Counted from the first letter of the stretch, positions 35,271 to 45,369 are shown. The stretch is DNA of 64,000 nucleotides from Chloroflexota bacterium (GCA_016179845.1 JACPCK010000034.1:1-64000); one strand, 5' to 3'. Translations and numbers: made by a program. The notes: generated by a model not told the origin, from the sequence alone.

Positions 35271-36563
35271 TCAATCAGGCTTGCTCAGCTCGTCAATGAG
35301 CTGACGGCCCTTTCTCAAGGCCAGCTCCCGGATAGCGGGGTCTGCTTTCTCCTGCTGGCGGAGGTAAAGCTCTAGGGCTTCGAAGGGGGAGGTAGTAGTG
35401 GAGATAGACTCCCAGCGAGGGCGGCGCTCCCTGACGATCTCTCTGTGGACTCCGGCAACGGAGTGGGCCTCCTTCAAGGCCTGGTGGATGGCCCTGTCGT
35501 TGAGGGCGGCTGCCTGGTCCTGGGTGAGGCGGATGCGAAGGCGCACGATGGCGTCCCGGACGACCCGCTGGGCGACGGCCTGGAGGGCCCGCTGGGTGGG
35601 GTCTTCTCCTTGATCGATTTGCACGTCGATGGTGAGGAAGGGTCGTGCGGGAACGGGGACGAACTCCCAGCGGACGCGCTGACCTGGGGGCTCGCTGGCG
35701 TTGAGCTCGACGAGGCAGAAGCCCTTCTCATCGTCCTCCTCGGAGAAGTCGACTCGCTGGAGGGAGCCGGGGTAGACCATAGGGGGTCGCTGGGAAATAG
35801 GCTGGTGGCGGTGGATGTGGCCCAGGGCGACGTAGTCCACACCTGGGAGGGCCAGGGCGCTGGGCATGAGGACGTGGTCCTGGGTGAGCATCATGGACTG
35901 CTCGGTGCCGACGGTGGCGCCCTGGACGGTGACGTGGGCGGCGACGACGGCGGGGATGCTGGGGTCGAGGGCAGAGGCTGCATCCTGGAGGCGGTGGGTG
36001 ATGCGGTCCTCTATGTGGCGGCGCAGGGCATCGGGGGAGAGGCTTCGGGCATCCTCGGAGGCGAGGAGGGCGCTGCGACGGATCCAGGGGAGGGAGATGA
36101 CCTGAATGGGGCCGGAGGTGGTCTGGACCGAGTGGAGGCGGAGGGTGTCGGCCACGTGGACGAGGGGGTGTGATAGAGTGGGAAAGATATCCAGGGCGGT
36201 GGCCAGGCCTGGTGCGTGGGGCATGTCGTGGTTGCCGGTGAGGAGGAAGACGGGTATGCCGGCGGATGTGAGGCGGGCGATGCGGCGGGCGAACTCTCGC
36301 TGGTGGGTCTGGGTGGGATTGCGGGACTTGTAGGCGTCGCCGGAGAAGAGGACGAGGTCGACGCGCTCCCGGATGGCGAAGTCGACCAGGGCGTCGAAGG
36401 CGGCAAGGAAGTCGAGGAGGCGGGTGGACATACCGGTGTAGGTGCGCTCGCGGTCGAGGCCGGGGGCGAAGGAGTCGGGGAGGGCGGCCAGGTCCTCCAG
36501 GGTGGCGGGCCTGCCGTGGGTCTCGACGCCTATGTGGAGGTCAGCGAAGTGGAGGATACGCAT
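35271..36563 (-). CDS. sbcD: SbcD/Mre11-like DNA-repair nuclease
   Basis: 430 residues of the calcineurin-like metallophosphoesterase family. The metal ligands are evident: D8 and H10 in HFADLHIG, LVLFSGDAY for the bridging Asp, LLTGNHDMPH, and VVAAHVTVQG, VALGHIHRHQPI for the later His. The C-terminal cap region resembles SbcD exonuclease subunits. No SbcC ATPase gene adjoins it here, unlike the usual sbcDC order, so the partner is either elsewhere or the protein works alone. The 5' ATG is preceded by an AAGGGGA-type site. Confidence 0.88.
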   Translation of the reverse strand: MRILHFADLHIGVETHGRPATLEDLAALPDSFAPGLDRERTYTGMSTRLLDFLAAFDALVDFAIRERVDLVLFSGDAYKSRNPTQTHQREFARRIARLTSAGIPVFLLTGNHDMPHAPGLATALDIFPTLSHPLVHVADTLRLHSVQTTSGPIQVISLPWIRRSALLASEDARSLSPDALRRHIEDRITHRLQDAASALDPSIPAVVAAHVTVQGATVGTEQSMMLTQDHVLMPSALALPGVDYVALGHIHRHQPISQRPPMVYPGSLQRVDFSEEDDEKGFCLVELNASEPPGQRVRWEFVPVPARPFLTIDVQIDQGEDPTQRALQAVAQRVVRDAIVRLRIRLTQDQAAALNDRAIHQALKEAHSVAGVHREIVRERRPRWESISTTTSPFEALELYLRQQEKADPAIRELALRKGRQLIDELSKPD

Positions 36564-36570
36564 CTCTATC

Positions 36571-36616
36571 CCCTTAGTTCTAAGGGAAAGACCCGATAGC
36601 TATCGGGATGGTTCGA
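36571..36616. repeat. Two tandem short hairpins
   Basis: CCCTTAGTTCTAAGGG (36571-36586) and the perfect palindrome CCCGATAGCTATCGGG (36592-36607) lie just upstream of the nuclease start on the minus strand. They could act as terminators for transcription from the right or be members of a short palindrome family also seen at 42003-42020 and 43290-43305. Confidence 0.5.
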
Positions 36617-36689
36617 CCGTTCGGCTGACCCATCGCGGGCTCAGGGCTTCGGCTCGGGGCAGGCAGGCTCACCATGAGCGGTAAGGTCA

Positions 36690-37005
36690 TGTTTGATTGT
36701 TGGGAGAAAAATTTCTGGCGGCAGCTTGGACCGCCCAAGCTGAGGGGACGTAATCTTTGATTGTTTACTTTTTGGGGGGCTGGTGTTCTTTCGATCATCC
36801 CCCTGTCCCCCTTTCCTTCGCCAGGCTCAGGGCAGTCCCGAGGCGTCGGGACTCGGGACTGCCCTACGACTCCTAGGGCCGGCGTGGAGCCAGTAGAAGG
36901 AGAGGCAGGGGGTGTGGGAGCGCCAAGCGGGAGGTGCATAGGAGAAGTATAGCAGGGGAGGGTGCAAAGGCTGAAGGAGAAGGTGGCGGGGTCTGGGGAT
37001 AGGGT
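36690..37005. repeat. Dispersed element, copy 2 (inverted)
   Basis: Reverse-complement counterpart of 30870-31143: TTTGATTGTTGGGAG with AAAAATTTCTGGCG at the left, then GGCGTGGAGCCAGTAGAAGG, GAGGTGCATAGGAG, AGTATAGCAGGGG and GCAAAGGCTGAAGGAG at the right. An open frame on the minus strand through it is an artefact of the repeat. The 36564-37040 gap holds no other feature except the hairpins and the short repeat at its right end. Confidence 0.65.
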
Positions 37006-37009
37006 GGGC

Positions 37010-37039
37010 GGATTCTTCGCCGCACTCAGAATGACGGAG
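37010..37039. repeat. Short interspersed repeat (SIR), copy A
   Basis: GGATTCTTCGCCGC then ACTCAGAATGACGGAGG. Two relatives lie at 40339-40378 and 42078-42119. They share GATTCTTCGTCGC and CTCAGAATGACA and occur only between genes. Confidence 0.55.
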
Positions 37040-37040
37040 G

Positions 37041-37406
37041 CTACCAATTGAAGTGGAGCTCGATGAGGCCGCCGTCTATGTCCGGGTCGTGGTCCAGGAT
37101 AGGATCGTGGTCGTCATCGTCTACCGATAGTAAGGGGTCTACGTTATCACGCCAGTCCTCCCAGGGGAGGGAGCGAACCCAGGCCAGGACTTCCGCTTTC
37201 TGAGGGGCAGGAAGGGAACGCCTGGACGCAAAGTCATCAAGCATAAGGAGAACCTTGCGCTGACTGAAGGGAGCCCAGTTGTTGCCCTCGCCGTGCATGT
37301 AGCCGCTGGTGCTGGCTTCGGTGGCCATCTCCCAGGCGAACCGGTAGGCGAGTCCTTGAGGCCGCGGTAGGTAGGTGATGTTGATGATGCCGATGTCCAG
37401 GCCCAT
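37041..37406 (-). CDS. Hypothetical acidic protein
   Basis: 121 residues, not recognised. The start has GGGAGG at good distance, which supports expression. The N-terminal half contains GLDIGIINITYLPRPQG and a W-E-M-A-T segment; the C terminus is rich in Asp (DDDDHDPILDHDPDIDGG), suggesting a flexible or cation-binding tail. No signal peptide or membrane helix. Sits between the dispersed element and the GHKL-ATPase unit and may belong to neither. Confidence 0.5.
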   Translation of the reverse strand: MGLDIGIINITYLPRPQGLAYRFAWEMATEASTSGYMHGEGNNWAPFSQRKVLLMLDDFASRRSLPAPQKAEVLAWVRSLPWEDWRDNVDPLLSVDDDDHDPILDHDPDIDGGLIELHFNW

Positions 37407-37460
37407 CTGTAGCCTCCCGACAAAAATGGACCTGGACCTTAGCGGACCGGGGGAGAGTTG

Positions 37461-39383
37461 TCAAGCATGCTGTCGGAACTCGGCGTCTACAAGAACCTCG
37501 TGTATAGTCCCCCCGTAGTTTTGCCTGAATTTTCTGTACTCATTTTCTAGAGCATCTGCCTCAGTGCCACTTGGTAGTGTTATTTTGCCAGTACCGACGT
37601 TCCTACGGGTAATCTCGAAACATGCGGCCTCTAGGACAAGTTCGGCTAGGAGGATTTGACCATGGGGAGTCTTGTTTAGATCCTCAGGGTTAGTAGGGTC
37701 TGCGTAGGGTTTCACCGATGAAGCATTTGTATAGACTACTATGTTGCCTGTTGCACGGTCATACCTGACTCGTTGAGGTGGTGCAAGGCTGTCATCGAAC
37801 GTTATATCGTTGAACAGGCCACCCCTGGGAGGCGGAGGTGGGCCATCTCCATCTCTGCCCCTTCCTGCTACTACTTCAACTAGAGCTTCAGCTCTCAAGC
37901 CATCACTCTCTGCTATGATCGTAGCTAGGTTGTTAACCTGTCCGCCCTCCACCTTGATCCTCGTCTCTAGAAGCCAGGGGAACCCCTGCCTCTCTTCGAG
38001 AGTGACCCTGGGTGTCACTATAGTTACTTCCTGGTTGTCAGACTGAACCGCCACCGTGGTGCCTGGTGGCAAAAGCGAACTCAAGCAACGTAGAAGCAGG
38101 GTGGCATCTTTGCCAGACACGACATGATAATAGGGAGGAACAAAGCCAAATCCTGTTTCAGGAGCCTGGGGGTCACTGGGTGGGCGCGGGCCAGGACCGG
38201 GTTGAGGCTCCAGTTCAAGTTTGGCAATGTCGTTTAGCTTCTGGATAGCGTCTTTTAGCTTCCTCTGAAGCTTTGCACTAAGAGCTTTGCGCTCCTTCTC
38301 CCGTGACGCTCGCTGCTCTTCTCTGACATACGGCTCCAGCAGACGTTCTACTTCGCCCTTTAGTAGCTTTGAAAAGGGATGGTCGGAATCCAGCCCGTCT
38401 CGGGTAGCTCTGATCAATGACGAATCAACCTTAAGCACGTCATCCAGAGCGGGACAGATTACCCTGCCTAGAAAATGACGTGCTGCTTCCTCGCCGTCAA
38501 ATTTGAACAAGGTGTTGTCATAAATTGCGTGCTTCCCTTTTATAAGAAGGCCTCCTTGTGCAAAAGAGCCTCCTTCACTGGGTGTATCGAGCGGAAGCTC
38601 TGACCTAAGAAGAACGAATTGAAACGGGATGGTTTTGTCCTCGTACTGGAAGAAGCCTTGAGTATCCACCTTAATTTGGAGTCCTTTGGGTGGCTTGTAA
38701 GAAAGCTGCCATTCGTTCCTGACGTTTCCTCTGCCGTCAATTTCTCGGAGAAAGAGCTTGCGGCTTGCATTGGTCAGGATGTCTCGCAAACTGTAGTAGA
38801 GAGGAAGTTGCAGCCTAATGGTGGCTATCTGAGGAATCCTTACTTCATTTCTGGAAACAGTAATGCGGACTACGGTTCCATTGCCAGTGGGGATCCCCAG
38901 GTTTTCGCGGTCTTTTGGGGATGCAAGGCGTGGGTTCTCTTCACGGTAGCGGGATTTGCTGGCTTCGATAGTTAAGCTAGCAGTATAGAGTTTGCCGTCC
39001 TTTATAGAAGTGACATTGCCATGCCCTAGGCCAAGGATACTGTCCTTAAGACCCCTCCCAAAGTATCCTCTAACCCGAGCGCCTTTTTCGAACTCGCTAG
39101 ATTCCTCTCCATATGTCCCAAGTCCCTTGTCAAGGTTAGACGAGTCCATACCTTCAGCGTAGTCAGCAACCCAGATTTCCGAGGACTCGCGCTTCCTCAA
39201 GATGTCGATGTCTATTGTCCCGGAAGCGGATTTGCCACGCTCTTCTAACCTTTCATAGCTGTCATCGCTGTTTGTTATCAGTTCTACTAAGGCTCTTATC
39301 GCGCTCTTTTTGATGGCTTGGTCAGCTTGTTGGCGGCCAAACCGATCGGCATATTCCAGTGGACGGTCAACACGATAAGCCAT
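37461..39383 (-). CDS. GHKL-type ATPase, candidate defence protein
   Basis: 640 residues. The N-terminal GHKL (Hsp90/MutL/histidine-kinase) ATP-binding fold has E34 and N38 in AIRALVELITNSDDSYERL, D74-x-x-x-G78 in VADYAEGMD and the glycine lid RVRGYFGRGLKDS (about 105-117). A middle part lacks recognisable domains; about 350-385 is a charged coiled coil (REKERKALSAKLQRKLKD). The C-terminal part has beta-rich text (VAVQSDNQEVTIVTPRVTLE). Large GHKL proteins of this sort occur in MORC-like and anti-phage gene sets. It follows a small helix-rich gene by three bases, in an operon. Confidence 0.7.
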   Translation of the reverse strand: MAYRVDRPLEYADRFGRQQADQAIKKSAIRALVELITNSDDSYERLEERGKSASGTIDIDILRKRESSEIWVADYAEGMDSSNLDKGLGTYGEESSEFEKGARVRGYFGRGLKDSILGLGHGNVTSIKDGKLYTASLTIEASKSRYREENPRLASPKDRENLGIPTGNGTVVRITVSRNEVRIPQIATIRLQLPLYYSLRDILTNASRKLFLREIDGRGNVRNEWQLSYKPPKGLQIKVDTQGFFQYEDKTIPFQFVLLRSELPLDTPSEGGSFAQGGLLIKGKHAIYDNTLFKFDGEEAARHFLGRVICPALDDVLKVDSSLIRATRDGLDSDHPFSKLLKGEVERLLEPYVREEQRASREKERKALSAKLQRKLKDAIQKLNDIAKLELEPQPGPGPRPPSDPQAPETGFGFVPPYYHVVSGKDATLLLRCLSSLLPPGTTVAVQSDNQEVTIVTPRVTLEERQGFPWLLETRIKVEGGQVNNLATIIAESDGLRAEALVEVVAGRGRDGDGPPPPPRGGLFNDITFDDSLAPPQRVRYDRATGNIVVYTNASSVKPYADPTNPEDLNKTPHGQILLAELVLEAACFEITRRNVGTGKITLPSGTEADALENEYRKFRQNYGGTIHEVLVDAEFRQHA

Positions 39384-39386
39384 TGT

Positions 39387-40028
39387 CTACACCCTGGAAA
39401 GTCCGCGGGCGGCCAAAAGTCTTGCCTTTACCAACTTCAAAATCTTTAGAATATCGTCTCTGTTGTAAAGGCCAGCAGCCTGCATGAACTGTTCCAGATT
39501 GTGTTTGATGACCTTGATGTCGGAGTCCGGCATACAGAGAAGCATGTCTGTAAGCTCGTGGTCTTTGAGGTCTCCAATGTTGCCAGTCTCTTTGAAGTGG
39601 GCGAAGGCCTTCGATTTCTCTACGGCCCGTAGAAGTCTCCCAGCCTTGGTCCTTATCTCGGCCTGGATTTCCTTATGCGCGTTGGAAGGACTTGTCTGCC
39701 CTAGGAATCGGCGTTCTACCTCTTCCGCTACTCTTAGCCCTTTGGGAGTCAGCTTGAACCCTTCTTTGACGCTTCCTTCGATGTAATGCTTATCGGTTCG
39801 ACAGCGCAGCCAGCTCTTGTTTATCACGGCTGAATCTGGCCACTGGGGATAGCCTCTGAGGCTGAATCTCTTCGGGAAAAGAGTGAAAGCCTCAGCAACT
39901 AGGTTTTCAAATGTAGCCTCGGCGCCTTTATTTGCAATGGAATATATGGCATAATTAGTCAACTCGTCATACCCTATTCGTTCGTAGACTTCGGAGTCGA
40001 ATTTGGTGTTCTGAGCAGCAATTGTCAA
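39387..40028 (-). CDS. Winged-helix-like partner of the GHKL ATPase
   Basis: 213 residues, not recognised by name. Start is TTG with GGAGG well placed. The first 100 residues look like two winged-helix units (TNYAIYSIANKGAEATFENL, KSWLRCRTDKHYIEGSVKEG, FKLTPKGLRVAEEVERRFLG), with the typical K-L-T-P-K-G of wHTH wings. The C-terminal part is helical. Ends three bases before the ATPase starts, so the two are co-translated and probably act together. A regulatory, DNA-binding role is suggested by the winged-helix text only. Confidence 0.6.
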   Translation of the reverse strand: MTIAAQNTKFDSEVYERIGYDELTNYAIYSIANKGAEATFENLVAEAFTLFPKRFSLRGYPQWPDSAVINKSWLRCRTDKHYIEGSVKEGFKLTPKGLRVAEEVERRFLGQTSPSNAHKEIQAEIRTKAGRLLRAVEKSKAFAHFKETGNIGDLKDHELTDMLLCMPDSDIKVIKHNLEQFMQAAGLYNRDDILKILKLVKARLLAARGLSRV

Positions 40029-40410
40029 ACCTACCTCCGCAACTATCCTATTCTACCCCAGCCCTTCGCGGAGCGCATCCACCAGCCCGGCGATGGGCAC
40101 GCGTACCTGGGGGACACACTCTCCGGGTCGGGGATAGTGACCTGGCTGTCTATGCCATAGGCAGCAATGTCCAAGACGGGCACCTGGGCAACAATCTAAC
40201 CCGTCTCCATGTCACGGGTGAGCATCACACGGAACTAAGAAAGGCCTTTTGTACTCATGGAACCGTGCTCATTATAGCTCAAAGGTAGCTCATGGTTCGA
40301 CGGGCTCACCATGAGCGGATGGGGTGTTGACCCCACACCGAATTCTTCGTTGCTGCGCTCCTCAGAATGACAGGGGGGAAATGGCTCGGCAGAGTGACCA
40401 GGGGAGTGGG
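40029..40410. other. Intergenic region with decayed coding text and repeats
   Basis: On the + strand 40057-40150 reads as QPFAERIHQPGDGHAYLGDT and then stops, so a gene remnant is possible; I do not recognise it. At 40288-40316, GCTCATGGT pairs with ACCATGAGC as a 9-bp hairpin. The short interspersed repeat follows at 40339-40378. Confidence 0.4.
40339..40378. repeat. Short interspersed repeat, copy B
   Basis: GAATTCTTCGTTGCTGCGCT then CCTCAGAATGACAGGGGG; related to 37010-37039 and 42078-42119. Confidence 0.55.
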
Positions 40411-41967
<1,557 letters not shown>

Positions 41968-42077
41968 GGGAGCCTCCTTGGACCAGCTCAGGATAGTTCA
42001 ATCCCGACGTCAGTGTCGGGATAGAGAAGGTTAGCAAGGGCGGAGAGGGAAGTCAAAGGGAGGAAGGGGGTACAGGA

Positions 42078-42119
42078 CGGATTCTTCGTCGCCTCGCTCC
42101 TCAGAATGACAAGGGAGGG
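42078..42119. repeat. Short interspersed repeat, copy C
   Basis: GGATTCTTCGTCGCCTCGCT then CCTCAGAATGACAAGGGAGG, in the gap between glyS and the tRNA. It is followed by a half-copy CTTCTCAGAACGACCG. A small hairpin TCCCGAC-gtcagt-GTCGGGA lies at 42002-42021. Confidence 0.55.
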
Positions 42120-42212
42120 GGCTTCTCAGAACGACCGCCGGACGAGGGGAGACGAGGTAGTGTGGAAGGGGAGTGGTTGACATAACGCGGGGTATCAAGG
42201 AGAGAGGTTAGC

Positions 42213-42241
42213 TTGACAGCAGATATGGGGTAGACTAAGCT
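42213..42241 (+). promoter_or_regulatory. Promoter of the tRNA-Met gene
   Basis: A consensus -35, TTGACA (42213-42218), is followed after 17 bases by TAAGCT (42236-42241). Transcription would start near 42248, just before the mature tRNA end at 42252. Confidence 0.55.
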
Positions 42242-42251
42242 AGGGCTGTGC

Positions 42252-42326
<75 letters not shown>

Positions 42327-42346
42327 ATGGTAACGAGGATGCATTC

Positions 42347-42637
42347 ATGCCCTCTTGCACCATAGCCGTCCGAGTTGTGCCTAACGCCTCTCGCAGTGAG
42401 GTCGCGGGCTACGCCGGCGGCGTGTTGCGGGTGAAGGTGGCGTCGCCCGCAAGGGAAGGGAGGGCCAACGAGGCTCTGGTGCTCTTTCTGGCGCGAGAGC
42501 TGGGGCTGCGGCGTAGCCAGATCGCCATCGTGAGGGGCTTCAGCGCCAGGGACAAGTTGGTGCGGGTGGAAGGCATGGAGCAGGGGGCGCTGGAAGCCAG
42601 GCTGGCTGTCGTCACTCCACCCTCTGGAGGCGTTTAA
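42347..42637 (+). CDS. DUF167 (YggU family) protein
   Basis: 96 residues. The pattern is characteristic: IAVRVVPNASRSEVAGYAGG, VLRVKVASPAREGRANEALV, LFLARELGLRRSQIAIVRGF, and SARDKLVRVEG. Members are small conserved proteins with unknown function. The start is 20 bases after the tRNA. Its end overlaps higA on the other strand by 26 bases. Confidence 0.88.
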   Translation: MPSCTIAVRVVPNASRSEVAGYAGGVLRVKVASPAREGRANEALVLFLARELGLRRSQIAIVRGFSARDKLVRVEGMEQGALEARLAVVTPPSGGV

Positions 42638-42899
42638 TCAGGGCCCTGGCGAGCTGGTAGTCGGTCTCCAGGTTTAGCCAAAACCGGGCCGGGATTTCCG
42701 CCATCACCGCCTCAAGCTGCAAGGCTGTTTCAGCAGTGATGGCCTTTTTCCCGTTGATAATCTCGTTGACAGTGTTTACGGGCCGTCCCATGCGCTTGGC
42801 CAGCTCCTTCTGGGAGATGCCCCTTGCTGCAATCTCCTCCGCGAGGTATTCCCCGGGCGGGATGGCAACGTCGGGGTAAGCACTCGTCTTAGTCGCCAT
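42612..42899 (-). CDS. higA: HigA-type antitoxin
   Basis: 95 residues with a helix-turn-helix of the HigA/XRE type: PPGEYLAEEIAARGISQKEL, AKRMGRPVNTVNEIINGKKA, ITAETALQLEAVM, then the RFWLNLETDYQLARA end. It binds its toxin and the operon promoter. Its start overlaps the end of the toxin gene by 11 bases; the toxin is upstream on the same strand, the normal HigBA order. Confidence 0.93.
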   Translation of the reverse strand: MATKTSAYPDVAIPPGEYLAEEIAARGISQKELAKRMGRPVNTVNEIINGKKAITAETALQLEAVMAEIPARFWLNLETDYQLARALIKRLQRVE

Positions 42900-43188
42900 G
42901 ATAGTCCTCCACGCTCAGGATTCGGACCGTTTCCTCGCTGGTCCTCTCGATGATGAGACGGTAATTGCCGGTAAGGGTTATGGCATACTGTCCGGTGCGG
43001 TCGCCTCGCAACGGGTGCAGCCGCAGAGCGCGGTGCCCGTAGAGATGTGCGAATTTTTCGACAGCCTGCAGCACTGCTACCCGTTGGATGTACTTCCGGC
43101 CTATGGGAACACCGAAGAGCTGCGTGGCCTCAGATAGGTTAAGGCTCGCTGCAGCCAGACGGCTTGTTGTGAAATCGACTCCACCCAT
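42889..43188 (-). CDS. higB: HigB-type toxin (RelE superfamily)
   Basis: 99 residues. LHPLRGDRTGQYAITLTGNY, RLIIERTSEETVRILSVEDY and H at the end are the HigB/RelE text. It would cleave mRNA on the ribosome. The N-terminal part is longer than usual. Toxin-first order with an 11-base overlap to higA. The system sits two genes from the tRNA-Met integration site. Confidence 0.85.
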   Translation of the reverse strand: MGGVDFTTSRLAAASLNLSEATQLFGVPIGRKYIQRVAVLQAVEKFAHLYGHRALRLHPLRGDRTGQYAITLTGNYRLIIERTSEETVRILSVEDYHGD

Positions 43189-43426
43189 ACACCTTATAGG
43201 TGAAGATTACCGGACTTGCGTATCCCTGTCAAGCGTGCGGCGGCATGAGCCAGGGTCTTTCGGTTTTTTTCTGTCATGCTGAAGTCCCGACGTGTCGGGA
43301 TCAGGGTGACATAGAAAGGCCCTGATTCCTGCTGCCCATAGTAGACGGCGGGGGGTAACTTCGCCTAGAATCCACGTAAGCTGAGGGGCGGCAGACGCTT
43401 GCTCGCTAAGTAAGGAGGAGGGAGAC

Positions 43427-44563
43427 GTGAAGACTGCGCTGGTGGTAGGAGGGACGGGGCCTACGGGGCCGCACATCGTCAACGGGCTGCTGGGGAGGGG
43501 CTACGAGGTCTCGGTGCTGCACGGGGGCTTTCACGAGGTGGAGTTTGCGGTGCCGGTGGAGCACATCCACACGGACCCCCACTTCAAGGAGACGCTGGAG
43601 GTGGGGGTAGACAAGCGGAAGTGGTGGGACCTGATGATTTTTACCTACGGAAGGCTGCGGATCGGGGTGGAGGTGGCCAAGGGGCGCACGGGGAGGTTCA
43701 TAGGAGTGGGGACGGTGGACGGGGTGGCGCGGACGACGGACCCGCGCTGGGGCCTTCTGGGGAAGCCGTTCAACGTGAGGGAGGAGTTCCTGGTCCCAGA
43801 GAGCGACATGGTGAACGCCAAGATGGGGGCACGCATAGCGGAGGCCCGGGAGGCGGTGTTCCAGGCGCACCGGGACGGCCACTATAACGCCACGTATATC
43901 GGGTACCCGGTCATCTACGGGCCGAGGGCGCAGGCACCGAAGGACTGGTGCATAGTGCGGCGTATCCTGGACGGGCGGAGGCGTCTGATCATTGCGGACG
44001 GGGGTTCGCAGGTGCTGCACCGTGGGTATGCGGAGAACGTGGCGCACGGGCTGCTGCTGGCGGTGGACAGGCCCGATGCGGCGGCAGGGCGGGACTTTGT
44101 GGTCAAGGACCAGCGGCAGTACAACCTGCGGCAGCGCATCGAGACCATAGCCAAGTACATGGGCCACGAGTGGGAGATGGTGGACATGCCGTGGGAGTTC
44201 GGCGTGCCTTCGCGGCCGTATACGCCGGGGAGGGACCCGTGGGTGCGGGACACGGGGAGGATCGAGACGGAGCTGGGGTATCGGGACGTGGTGCCGATGG
44301 AGGCAGCGCTGAAGAAGACGGTGGACTGGTTGCTGGAGGGCCGGCCGGAGCCTGGGGGTGAGGTGGAGACGCAGATTGGGGACCCGTTCGACTACGAGAA
44401 AGAGGACCAGATTATTGATGCGTGGGAGCGGCTTCGGGGGCAGATGCAGTCGGAGATGGCTGGGATAGGGTTCGAGATTGCGCCGCCGGCGCATGCGTAC
44501 CGGCACCCGAAGGCGCCTGGGGAGGCGTGGCGGAGGCCGGAGCAGGTGAGGCCGATGGAGTAG
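43427..44563 (+). CDS. NAD-dependent epimerase/dehydratase family protein (extended SDR)
   Basis: 378 residues. The N-terminal Rossmann motif is VVGGTGPTGPHIVNGLLGRG. A catalytic Y-x-x-x-K is not obvious in the usual place: YIGYPVIYGPRAQAP supplies the later loop. GYAENVAHGLLLAVDRPDAA is the characteristic ending of the nucleotide-sugar binding part. Substrate unknown. The AAGGAGGAGGGA ribosome-binding site is strong. The last 75 bases of the gene are duplicated at 45592. Confidence 0.8.
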   Translation: MKTALVVGGTGPTGPHIVNGLLGRGYEVSVLHGGFHEVEFAVPVEHIHTDPHFKETLEVGVDKRKWWDLMIFTYGRLRIGVEVAKGRTGRFIGVGTVDGVARTTDPRWGLLGKPFNVREEFLVPESDMVNAKMGARIAEAREAVFQAHRDGHYNATYIGYPVIYGPRAQAPKDWCIVRRILDGRRRLIIADGGSQVLHRGYAENVAHGLLLAVDRPDAAAGRDFVVKDQRQYNLRQRIETIAKYMGHEWEMVDMPWEFGVPSRPYTPGRDPWVRDTGRIETELGYRDVVPMEAALKKTVDWLLEGRPEPGGEVETQIGDPFDYEKEDQIIDAWERLRGQMQSEMAGIGFEIAPPAHAYRHPKAPGEAWRRPEQVRPME

Positions 44564-44593
44564 GGGTTGGGGGACTGCCGGGCCCACCAATGG
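44485..44593 (+). repeat. Direct repeat DR1 copy 1 (gene end plus tRNA 3' end)
   Basis: Comprises the last 80 bases of the epimerase gene plus CTGCCGGGCCCACCAATGG (44575-44593), which is an exact 19-base match to the tRNA-Met 3' end and following TGG (42312-42330). The copy at 45592-45693 is nearly identical over the first part. Confidence 0.8.
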
Positions 44594-44637
44594 CAGAGAG
44601 GCAAAACGATACGGAGCTTTGGGGTGGAGGAAAACTG

Positions 44638-44889
44638 ATGAGAACGAAGAAAGAGTTGCATCGGCTGGTGGATGCGTTGCCTAGGAGCGAGATAGCACCT
44701 GCAGGCCGCTATTTGGAGTACCTTCGCAGCTTGGGAGATCCGCTGATACGCCAGCTCCTAGCAGCTCCGGAGGATGAAAAGCCATTGAGCAAGGAAACGG
44801 CAAAAGCTTTGGACGAAGCAAAGGAGCAAGCATCGCTCGGGCAGGGCCGTGCCTGGGAAGCAGTTCGCGGGGAATTGGCGGGTGGCTAG
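44638..44889 (+). CDS. Small antitoxin-like protein
   Basis: 83 residues. The N-terminal helix-rich text (KELHRLVDALPRSEIAPAGR, YLEYLRSLGDPLIRQLL) and a K/E-rich tail (LSKETAKALDEAKEQASLGQ) are typical of antitoxins of ParE/RelE toxins. Start ATG 44638 follows a GGAGG. It overlaps the toxin gene by eight bases. It lies directly after a copy of the tRNA-Met 3' end, marking a cassette. Confidence 0.75.
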   Translation: MRTKKELHRLVDALPRSEIAPAGRYLEYLRSLGDPLIRQLLAAPEDEKPLSKETAKALDEAKEQASLGQGRAWEAVRGELAGG

Positions 44890-45151
44890 TCCTGCTGCGT
44901 GGCGGATCATTGTCACGCCGCACGCAGAGAGGGACCTCGAAGGGTTGCCAACGGAAGCACAAACTCGTGTCCGGGATGCTATAGACACTCTCCTTTCTGA
45001 ACCTGCTCGGGGTGATGTCAGGAAGCTGCGGGGAAGAGTTGACGAATGGCGTTTGAGGGTGCGTGACTGGCGGATTTTCTTCACATACGACGCTGCACAG
45101 AAGGTGGTCTACATTCTAGGCGTGCGTTACAGGCGAGAAGCATATAGGTAA
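44882..45151 (+). CDS. RelE/ParE-family toxin
   Basis: 89 residues from GTG 44882 (another start 33 bases upstream is possible). RIIVTPHAERDLEGLPTEAQ, DVRKLRGRVDEWRLRVRDWR, and IFFTYDAAQKVVYILGVRYR with REAYR are the classic RelE strands and helix. The basic residues R-x-R-x-W-R are those that contact mRNA in this family. It is translated with the antitoxin-like gene. Just downstream comes a tRNA 3' half. Confidence 0.88.
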   Translation: MASPAAWRIIVTPHAERDLEGLPTEAQTRVRDAIDTLLSEPARGDVRKLRGRVDEWRLRVRDWRIFFTYDAAQKVVYILGVRYRREAYR

Positions 45152-45177
45152 TGAGACTCAAGAAGAGGTTGCTAATG

Positions 45178-45232
45178 AAGCGGTCGGCTCATAACCGATT
45201 GGTCACAGGTTTGAGTCCTGGTGGGTCCACCA
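45178..45232 (+). pseudogene. tRNA-Met 3' half, foreign type
   Basis: AAGCGGTCGGCTCATAACCG then ATTGGTC is identical to the anticodon arm of the tRNA at 42252, but the T-arm (CACAGG-TTTGAGT-CCTGG) and acceptor (TGGGTCC ACCA) differ, and the 5' half is missing. The acceptor would need a GGACCCA partner, absent here. So this fragment came from another tRNA-Met and was brought in by an integrating element. Confidence 0.75.
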
Positions 45233-45369
45233 CTTGCATTTGTTTCCGTCCCGTTTCACAATCGCTCGCAGGTAGGTGAACCACAGCGAGGCTGGTGGCA
45301 CGATTGTATCGAGGGGATGCTATTCAATCGAAGGTCCGCTAATATGTTCACTACAAAGGAGGATTGTTT

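Noticed and set aside
36580-37047. Open frame on the minus strand with a Ser/Pro-rich product
   Set aside because: It lies within the dispersed element and short repeats that recur elsewhere; no homologous domain is visible.
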